From positions 8,370,001-8,434,000 of the forward strand of contig JBHGNT010000009.1 in assembly GCA_043228905.1 (NCBI GenBank): a DNA stretch of 64,000 bases. Direction: 5' to 3'. Shown piece after piece: positions 55,779 to 64,000 of the stretch (positions within the stretch are counted from its first letter, which is position 1; every line of letters starts with the position of its first letter). The stretch is from Azolla caroliniana (Eukaryota; Polypodiophyta). The notes under the pieces are model-generated. The model had not been told where the DNA came from. It did not search any database and saw nothing but the letters and a program-made list of their open reading frames with translations. A program made the translations under genes and the position numbers.

Positions 55779-56428
55779 TGTCCTGTCTCTCGGCGCCGGA
55801 TCGTTCCGTGAGTCAGGTGGGAACCGTTGGGGTTTTGGACTATGAGAAAGGAGATCGTGAGATAGAGATAAATTATGAGTAGATAGCAAAGAGAAAGATA
55901 AGAAACTCGTGAATCACACGAGTATACTATATTAATTGGTACTTAGGTTTGTTAAGAAAGAAGTAGATGCATAAATCGTGAATCCCACGAATAATTTTTA
56001 TATTGATCAATACTTAATCCAAAATAACCAACTCTTATACATCTTTCTCTCCTCCTTATATAAGGACGGAAGTGCATATAAATAAAGTTTTCACGCATTC
56101 TAAAAATGCATGACTTACCTTTTAATAAAGGTAGGCGAAAATAAAGGTTTTATACGTATTAAATCTATATTTGAAACACTCAGAATAAGTTAGTATAATG
56201 GTAAGGCTGGAGTTTGTCTGCGTGGAGGTGGAGGGTTTGAATCTTGCCCTATGCACGTAACCGAAATTTTAATGTTTCTTTTATTTACAATTGTGTGACT
56301 CTGACCGGCCTTCTTCATCCGGCTCTTCCTTGCCGGTTCCTCTTCGTCCGGTTCTCACCGGGTATTTCATTCTCTATCCGGATGGACAAAATGCAATTTC
56401 TGCGTAGTGTGTAAATTACACCACGACA
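55779..56428 (-). repeat. G4 3' LTR
   Basis: 650 bp; in element sense it starts TGTCGTGGTGTAATTTACAC. It lacks about 125 bp and two short pieces present in the 5' LTR. The polypurine tract TAGAGGGGGCGAG (complement of 56429-56441) precedes it. Confidence 0.9.
56185..56255 (+). promoter_or_regulatory. tRNA-like block in G4 3' LTR, antisense
   Basis: Plus strand: A box TAGTATAATGGT (56191-56202) and B box GGTTTGAATCT (56234-56244), followed by TGCCC. Antisense to G4. Confidence 0.65.
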
Positions 56429-59400
56429 CTCGCCCCCTCTAAACCCGCACATCCTCCAGTATGTGCCGAGGTTCCCAATGTTCTATATTCGCCTCCATCC
56501 ATATCGCTCTCCGAATCTTCCCTTATGTCGACTACAAGTTGAAGTCCACTTTCTTCGCTATCCACATCACCGCGATCTTTGTCCGGTTGCTCCTCATTGT
56601 CGGTCTCGTCTATGGCTACATAAGATTCACTGTTAGTCCACTTCTTGAAGATCTTCACCCGTTTCCCTGCTATAGGCACTCGTAGTATCATTCCATCCAA
56701 TTCACTTAGTCGGTAAGTTCCGTTGTCGAAAACTTTCCGAACCTCATATGGGCCAAACCACCTTTTTGCGAACTTCCGTACCATTGTATGTTGATGATCC
56801 AAACTACTGTCATAGACAATCACCCAATCTCCTTCTTCAATCTTCCGTGGTCGTAGTTGGTGCTTGGTGTCGAACCGGCTTTTGTTCCAGAGTCGCGCTT
56901 CTTGTTGTCAGCGTGACGCTTCTGCTACATCTTCCGGTCTTCCCTCCAGTTGTCGTATCCGGACCACTAGTAGTTCTTCCCGGCTCATCTCTTCCTTCCA
57001 CGGTAGCATTGTCCATGTCGCGATTGCGGTTTCCGTCGGCATTACCGGTGCTTGTCCGGTGATAAGTTCTACCGGCATATAACTGGTTACGGAGCTATGC
57101 ATCGTCCAATCCGCCCATAGTACATACAGGAGCATCTGCGGCCAATCCATCACCCTTCTGTCGCATGCTTTGGCAAGTGCTTTGACGATCAGCCTATATG
57201 TCCTCGCTCGACCTTCCCGTTGGCTTCCGGATTGTATTTCATTGTTAGTGTTAACCAAACTCCATGTTTGGAGAAGAATCCCCTAGCTTTGTCAGAGTCA
57301 AGTTCTCCCCGATCTGCAATCACTTGTCCTACGCACCCGTACCTGCAAAACACTTCTTCCAAAAGAAATTGACATACCCCAGAACACGTTTTTCTTCATA
57401 GCGCCCGACCTTCTACTTGATTTGTGAGATCTTCCCAAGCTAACACCAAGTACTTCTTTTGTCCGATCCCGGTTGGCATGGCTACAATGTCGACCATCCA
57501 TTTTAAGTTGATTGTCGGTGAGAATGTCGGATGTAACTCATCTCGGTGTCAAACTCCAGAGTAGATTTGACACTTCTCGCAGCTTTCCATGAACTCCGCA
57601 ACATCTTTGTACATATTCTTCCACCAATATCTTTGCTTGATCTTCCCAAATGTTGCCCATGTTCCCTGATGTCCAGCCCAATCAGATTCGTGAAATTCGG
57701 ACATTACCTGATTTCGTTGCTCTTTTGTCCCGACTACTCGAAGTGGTATGCCACCCGTTCTTTTCGGCTCCCTCCATAAAAATCCATTTTTCAAGAAGAA
57801 CTTTCGGACTTGCCATTTCTTACTTCGGATCTCGGCTCTCTTCTCTTTATTGTCTAATGATTCCTCGATTTCTCGTAGCATTTTCCCGATCAACAAGCTT
57901 TCTCCCTCGTATTCTTCTTCCCGGAATTCTTGGATTACGTTCACCCGGCATATGTGCTCCGAAGCAAAGTAGTCTTCGGAAACTTCTTCATTATCGGATT
58001 CGGTTATGTCATCTCCGAACCGCGCCCTTGATAGCATATCCGCTATAGCGTTGTCATTTCCGGAGATGTGTCTTACCTCCGGATTAAGTGACTTAACATA
58101 TCCAATCCACCTTAGCATAGCCACATCCGGTATAGTACAACACCGCATCATCCCGAGTATCGGAAGACAATCCGTTTCGATCACTACTTCGGCTCCGATC
58201 AAATAATCTCGATCCGATTTGATTGCCGACACGAATCCCCATAATTCTCTTTTGACTTGCGCATACCCGCATTGCCTTTCGTTGAGAACCTTTGCTCCGA
58301 ATCGGATCAGATATCGCGAACCATCCGAGTCGAGTTGATTGATGACCCATCCGATTCTGGTTGAACTTGTATCAACCGTTACTATAACTGGTCGGTCATA
58401 GTTCGGCTTCTTTAGAGCTTCAGCCCTCTGTATTGTTTTCTTGAGCTTCCTCATGGCTTCGGTGTGTTCCGGTTTCCATTCGAACTTCTTCCCCTTCCGC
58501 AACAAGTGATAGAACGGGTCCGCAATATGTGCGTAGTGCGGAATCCATATGTGATAGAATGCACATGCTCCAAGAAAGCTTCGGACTTCGGATTGTGACT
58601 CGCATACTTCTTTCATAGCTTGAATCGCATCGATCTTGGTTGGTGACGGTCTTCGGCCGTAGGGCCCACATAGATGTCCGACTACCAATATTTCTTCTTG
58701 TCCGAATGCCGATTTCTCTCCAGAAAGTGTTAGATGCACATCTTCTAACTTCCGTAACACTTTCCCACAATCACGGATATGGTTGACTACGAACCTTCAG
58801 CATCCCCGTTCATCCATAGCTTCATCTTTTTCTTCCACCGCACACCCTTTCATCAGAATGTCATCTAGGAACGGCATTGTTATCTCCAGTATGCAATCCC
58901 CTAGCACCTTGTTCATCGCATTCATCATATGTGCGACTGAGTTCGTCGCGCCTTGTGGTAGCATACACCTCCGGACTAATCCTATCGGTGTTTGCATGGT
59001 AGTGATGTCTTGGCTCTCCACGGCTAGTTGGAATTGGTCATATCTGGAGTATAGGTCTCCAATGGAGTATATCGTGCGACCGGCAAATGCTTCCGCAAAT
59101 TCGTCCACTATCGGACCAACTCCGGAATTCCGGATCATGACCTTGTTCACCGGTTGCAAGTCTTGGATAAATCGGAGTGACCCATTCTTCTTCGGAACCG
59201 TAAACCATCGATTTGAGTACGGAGCGTTTGATGGCTCTAGAATCCCCATCGCCACCTTCTCCTTGAGCAAGTCGATGACTTTCGGAATATGCGCCCGCGG
59301 CACCGGAATCGGCTTCAGGCTCCACGACAGATGGTCAATCGTGAAGATCACCATCGGCTCCACTATCTTCAGATCAACGCACCCTATCTCCTTCGATGTG

Positions 59401-62048
59401 AATGCAAATGCTTTTCCATGTTGTTCCAGCATCTCACGAAACCGTTCTTCTTCTTTTTGTGAGAGGAAACCACCTCCACCGATCCGAAGTTTCTTCCAAG
59501 TCTCATCCGAGAAGGCATGTCCGATATCCACGGACTTTCGAAGTGTTGGATCTCCCGAGACTTCTTTCCTCTTTTGTTCGCTATCGGCGGGTAGCGGTCC
59601 TGCGGCCGGTTTCACTTTCTTCTCCACGGTCTTGTATTTCGTACTTACCATTACTTCTTCTTTGCAGAACGAATCCGGCCCCATTTTCGCAATGATCTCG
59701 TACATCTCGACCGATTCCACCCGGACTACCTGGTCTTCTTGATTTTTACCCTCCACAAGCTCTTCAAGCCGTTGTAGCGTGCTCCCATAGAACACTTCTT
59801 CGACTACCCCCACGATTTCTTCATCTTCTTTTATTATTGATGCTGACCGTAACTTACTCTCTACCTTTCGGTATTCTTTCTTCATTTCTCCAGCTACGAC
59901 TACGTACGTTGATGCCCCATCCGGACCGATTCGTACTTGTTTTGCTCCGAGTCTTCTTCCTATGTGGGGTATCAGGGCTTCTCGGACTATCACTTCCCCA
60001 CTCCGCAATAGTCCAATCTAAAAATCCATCTTCATTTGGGACAAGAGCTCCCTCTTGTTCCTTTCATGATTTTCCGGCACAGTTAGGAATTGGACAGATT
60101 TCCCTCCGTTCTGGCTCCGAATTTGTGCAAAAGCCGCACCGCTATCGAGCACCTTTGTCTCCATCCGTGAAGCCGTGATAAAGGGTTGCCCGAGGATCAC
60201 GGAGTGTGAGACCTCATCTTGCACGAAGAAATTTTGGTCTATCTCCACATCCCCAATCTTCACCATCACATCCGGACAAGCCGCAAATAGTTCTTCCGTT
60301 GCTTTAGTGGCTGCCCAGACCTTCCACCCATGATTCATGTTAATAGGCCACTTACCCTTCCGGTAGAACTCCTTGGACATCAAGTTGATCTCCGATCCGT
60401 GATCAATCAATGCTAGCACGGGCTCTTTGATGTTACCGATTCGGACCAGAGTCTCCGTAGTTGCGCGTGCCCAGTGTGGCTTTGTGTAGTGAGAATTTGG
60501 TATTTCGTCCTCCAATTCGGTGTCATTCATTAGAACGGTATTTGCATTCACCCATGGAGCGTTCTCCTCCGTACTTTGCCTTTTTCTCTTCACGAGATCC
60601 ACAAGAAGATCGTGGAACTCCTTCTTCGATATTCCGAGTAATTCTCGAAGCGAAAAATCTACACGGCTATCGAGGATTCTCTCCTCGAACACCTTTTTCA
60701 AGTCCATTTGTTGTTCAATGTCCAAGGCGAGCTTGAATGCCGGAATCATCTTTTCTTTTCCCTTACCTCTGGAGTTCCAGCTTTCCGGTGTCTTCGATGG
60801 ATCGGCCGCCTCATCCGTGCGCCGTCACTTCTCATCTACATACACTTCATGCAATTGGCATAAAGCAAACACGCTATTCTTATCCACGGGGCACTCCCAT
60901 CCTGTAGCTTCACGGATGCCTTCCGCGGTGCTTCGGATCTCATTGGAGTCGGTTTTCTCGGGGTTTTCTAGCATATCCAGCCAAAAAGACGCCTTTGCTC
61001 CCGACGACTCACCCACACTTATACCTGCAGTTGTCGCATAATTACCTTTTGCCGCTATTTCCTCCTCTAGAACCTTCTTCATGCCGCCTTTCCGGAAGTT
61101 CGGTCGGAGTGGCTTCCGAGAGTTCATCGAATGAATCCGATTTCCCTCGTAGTAGATAAGATCTCTTCGTAACACCTCCTTGTGCTCGTCGCAATCCCTT
61201 CGATCGTGCTCAGTGCTATCACACCATATACATCAACGGTCCATATACTTGGAGATTGTGGGACGGTCTCCCGACTTCTTCACCATCGCGATTTTCAGAT
61301 TCTCCATATCTTTCAGCAACTGCTCCACCATTGTTGCATCAATCCCCTTCTCGGTCATAGTCTCTCGAGCCCGTAGTTGATGGTCCTCCAATCCGGATCT
61401 CGGTTTCGGAATCGGTTCTGAAACCCTCTTCTCTTCGTTAGCAAGCCACTGCCCCCTCTTCGTGTATCGCGCGACGATATCCCGCACACTTTCCCACATT
61501 TCGGTGAGGACGCTTTCGGTGGTCGTGTCCTCTAGAAGCACTCCGAGATCTTTCCGGTCCTGGACATCCACAGCTTGCAAAAACATGATGACTTTGTCCG
61601 GTGCAAGAATAGTTTGATCTCTCGCGGACAACCCCCCAAACCGACTTTCGAATGACGAAAACACTTCGAGGACCTTCAGCCCCTTACCTGGCGTTTCCAC
61701 CCAATCTTCGAATCCCCTCCGCATTGCCTTGGAGGAGTCCTCGATGGCGAACGTGGTCTTTAACGCTTCTTCAAATGCTTCCCACGTCGGATTTTGTTGT
61801 TGTAACCCGTGGATACTCCCTTGAAGCCCGTCGGTCGCCACCCGGTTGAAGGATGTCACTTGCAGTCCTTCCGAAATCCGGCACCGGAGCATCTCTGCCT
61901 TGTAGTCCTGCAAATATCGTGACACGTCCTTACCGTTGAATTGCCCGTTGCGTTGCACGAGCCGCTCTACTGCTGCCGACATCGCGCGTTGTTCTTGTAG
62001 CATCCGTTCGAACATCGCCATCATATTGTTAGCTTGTTGATTCTCCAT
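56416..62048 (-). pseudogene. G4 gag-pol
   Basis: From ATG 62048 (MENQQANNMMAMFERMLQEQ) the frame runs: gag; TGA at about 61233 just before the CCHC knuckle CIWCDSTEHDRRDC; protease LALIDHGSEINLMSKEFYRK (DHG where DTG or DSG is usual); RT APYSNRWFTVPKKNGSLRFI, LQPVNKVMIRNSG, FLDD box in MPFLDDILMKG; RNase H-like RPVIVTVDTSSTRIGWVINQ; HHCC domain HESDWAGHQGTWATFGKIKQ, ESCEKCQIYSG. After a frame change near 57520 come integrase (MKYNPEANGKVERGH, WPQMLLYVLWADWTMHSSVT) and a C-terminal domain KFAKRWFGPYEVRKVFDNGT. The last codons run into the 3' LTR. Confidence 0.9.
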
Positions 62049-62064
62049 CTCCTTGCCACCCGTA

Positions 62065-62082
62065 TTCACGTCGGGTTCACCA
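62065..62082 (-). other. G4 primer-binding site
   Basis: The complement reads TGGTGAACCCGACGTGAA, four bases from the LTR, identical to the site of G5. Confidence 0.78.
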
Positions 62083-62086
62083 CTTG

Positions 62087-62897
62087 TGTTGTGCCTCTCG
62101 GTGCTGGATCGTTACGTAAGTCGGGTGGGAACCGCTGGGGTTTTGGACTAGGAGAAAGGAGATCCTAAGATAGAGATTAATTATGAGTAGATAGCAAAGA
62201 GAAAGATAAGAAATTCGTGAATCACACAAGTATACTATATTAATTGGTACTTAGGTTGTTAAGAAAGAAGTAGATGCATAAATCGTGAATCCCACAAATA
62301 ATTTTTATATTGATCAATACTTAATCCAAAATAACCAACCCTTATACATCTTTCTCTCCTCCTTATATAAGGACGGAAGAGGCTAAGCATAGATTCTTGC
62401 TTTTCTAAAGTGTTCATGCTCTCTAAATTTGCATGCTTTACTTTTCCCACTACGATTTCCTAAATTTAGCATTCATGCCCACTAGATGTGCATGCGTAAT
62501 TTTATTAGTGTGCATATAAATAAAGTTTTCATGCATTCTAAAAATGCATAACTTACCTTTTAATAAAGGTAGGCGAAAATAAAGGTTTTATATGTATTAA
62601 ATCTATATTTGCAACACTCAGAATAAGTTAGTATAATGGTAAGGTTGGAGTTTGTCTGCGTGGAGGTGGAGGGTTTGAATCCTGCCCTATGCACGTAACA
62701 AAAATTTTAATGTTTCTTTTATTTACAATTGTGTCTCTTCATCCCGTAAGAGACTCTGACCGGCCTTCTTCATCCGGCTCTTCCTTGCCGATTCCTCCTT
62801 GTCGGTTCCTCTTCGTCCGGTTCTCACCGGGTATTTCATTCTCTATCCGGATGGACAAAATGCAATTTCCAGGTAGTGTGTAAATTACACTACGACA
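62087..62897 (-). repeat. G4 5' LTR
   Basis: 811 bp; in element sense it starts TGTCGTAGTGTAATTTACAC and ends GGCACAACA. It keeps a segment (about 62380-62510) that the 3' LTR has lost. Confidence 0.9.
62623..62693 (+). promoter_or_regulatory. tRNA-like block in G4 5' LTR, antisense
   Basis: Plus strand: A box TAGTATAATGGT (62629-62640) and B box GGTTTGAATCC (62672-62682), which matches the B-box consensus better than the 3' copy. Confidence 0.65.
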
Positions 62898-62901
62898 ACG
62901 T

Positions 62902-64000
62902 GATCGGACGACGGAAAGCAGAGAAGGAAGGTATCAGGCCGGTGAGGCGGCTACGAACCAAATCGAACTTACCGGAAAGGTCATGAGCATAAGGAAGTCT
63001 GGTCCTACGGGATCCCCACACCAGACCGGAGACTCCGGCAGTTTGGCCAGTGTGGCAACGTGAGACCTTGAGAGAAGGCTGGTGGCGGCGGGAAAACAGA
63101 ACTCGACTACGCGGAAGACATGAGGAGAGTCCAAGAGGGACTCAAACAAAAGGCACCCGAATTTCGGCAAGCAACGAAACGAAGACCGGTCCTATAGGAT
63201 CTTCACACCGATCCGGAGACTCTGGCTGTTCGGCCAACGTGGCAACATAAGACCGAGAGAGAAGGATGGTGGTGGCAAGGAACGGGACCCAGCATCGACA
63301 ATAGCCGACAAGACAGAAGCTGTCTAAGTGCAAACCCCCCCCCCCTACCAGTCGGTTAGGGTTTCCGAGGGAGCCGGCAAGGGCAAGTACGGGCAGTGTG
63401 CCAAGCCGGGAATGGCACACCCAGGGTTGAAGAAGAATTGTGCAAGTGGCTATCAAGGGCCGAATCGGAGCACGACTAAAGGACGGCACGCACGCGGTGG
63501 TGCCGGGAACACGGAAAAGGGGTGCACGACGAACTGCACGGGTCGGAGACCGGAAAGGATATACAAGCCGGAGAAGGATCCTCCACGCCCACTTCGGAGA
63601 TCTCGACGGCTCGATCAGAGTGGCAACGACTGGCATAGCATACCAGACCCGAGACAACAAGTTGGTGGGGGCGAGGGGACGACGGCGAGCGGAAGGCTCC
63701 AAACCGGTAGCAGCATCGCGAGACGAAAGTGGCCAAGCGAGCTACCATGGGGTGTTCCTCGGACGCGGAGGACACCGGTACGCGAAGAGCGAAGCGTGCA
63801 TACGGCTGAGGGAAGGGCCAACAATGAGGCACGCGTACTACGGGGTCGTAGCGAACAACCTATTGGCGGGACGAATGAGACTATGGAGAGGCAAGTGGCA
63901 TGAGGATGAACCAGATCCGGGCAACATGGATAGCGAGGACAACCGGTTCGGGGCGATTGGTGATCCAGAGGACGAAGGGTAACTGCGGGCCGGTCTTCTC
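62902..64000 (+). repeat. G5 diverged repeat array, right part
   Basis: It continues the array interrupted by G4. Units at about 62995-63110, 63180-63290 and 63570-63650 share 'gatcttcacaccgatccgga', 'gactccggcagtttggcc', 'gtggcaacgtgagacc' and 'gatggtggtggcaagg'. No coding region is supported to the end of the window. A C run lies at about 63337-63347. Confidence 0.65.

Larger units (their letters stand above)
55779..62897 (-). mobile_element. G4: full-length Ty3/gypsy element of a divergent lineage, minus strand
   Basis: A 7,119-bp element with LTRs 62897-62087 and 56428-55779, flanked by ACGT on both sides (55775-55778, 62898-62901). One long gag-pol frame encodes gag, a CCHC knuckle, protease, RT, RNase H and integrase. 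The protein style (FLDD RT box, NPEANGKVERGH in integrase, GKRVKIFKKW near the end) recalls gypsy elements common in basidiomycete fungi (from memory) more than the usual plant chromoviruses. It carries about five stops and one frame change. Confidence 0.92.
52390..64000 (+). mobile_element. G5: gag-only gypsy-type element with a long diverged repeat region (right end outside window)
   Basis: A 5' LTR 52390-53112, a primer site identical to that of G4, and a broken gag. About 3 kb of diverged repeats follow (54700-55778 and 62898 onward), interrupted by G4. No protease, RT or integrase is seen. This fits a non-autonomous gag-carrying element that depends on a relative such as G4. The five bases before it are CCCGT; the other end is out of view. 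Confidence 0.75.

Overview
The window reads as nuclear DNA of a land plant, dominated by nested transposable elements. The only ordinary host gene is the 3' end of a Mediator subunit 25 (MED25) gene at the left edge. It is recognised by the block LFPGDMVVFKPQ followed by a poly-glutamine tail. Plant origin also fits the many Ty1/copia elements with an initiator-Met-tRNA-type primer site and the chromodomain Ty3/gypsy elements. A non-seed lineage (bryophyte, lycophyte or fern) is my guess from the kinds of gypsy element and the transposase family. It is not proven here.

Layout. 71-1205: MED25 end. 1206-4842: AT-rich DNA with no gene I can support. About 4844-33633: one old minus-strand chromovirus (G1) split by three later events: a pair of opposed, truncated copia elements (A and B, 5406-11488), a plus-strand chromovirus G2 (12461-18129, target duplication GCGAG), and a complete DNA transposon (19648-31536, target duplication TGAC). 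33634-49349: minus-strand copia D, split by plus-strand chromovirus G3 (38135-48068), which itself holds copia C (38539 to about 43405). 49350-52389: fragments of copia E, F and H. 52390-64000: a gag-only gypsy-type element with long diverged repeats (G5), split by a full gypsy element G4 on the minus strand (55779-62897, flanked by ACGT).

The most interesting object is the 11.9-kb DNA transposon. It has 25-bp terminal inverted repeats (24 of 25 match), a 4-bp target duplication and three genes without stops or frameshifts. Gene 1 (863 aa, two exons) has a helix-turn-helix, a Cys cluster and a D-D-D RNase-H-like signature, and is the likely transposase. Gene 2 (618 aa, six exons) has a coiled-coil and a RING-like Cys/His domain. 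Gene 3 (about 376 aa) resembles FCP1/SCP-type HAD phosphatases, but Glu replaces the expected nucleophile Asp. A 14-bp palindrome, TAGCTAATTAGCTA, fills one intron of gene 1 and one of gene 2, and also lies next to both ends and between the genes. This suggests dispersed binding sites. The retroelement coding regions around it carry many stops, mostly explained by C-to-T or G-to-A change, so the DNA transposon is probably young.

Two further patterns stand out. Three different gypsy families (G2, G3, G4) carry a tRNA-like block with A and B boxes inside each LTR, always antisense to the element. G2, and less clearly G1, show the layout of Tf1-type self-priming: the predicted RNA 5' end is complementary to the primer site beside the LTR.
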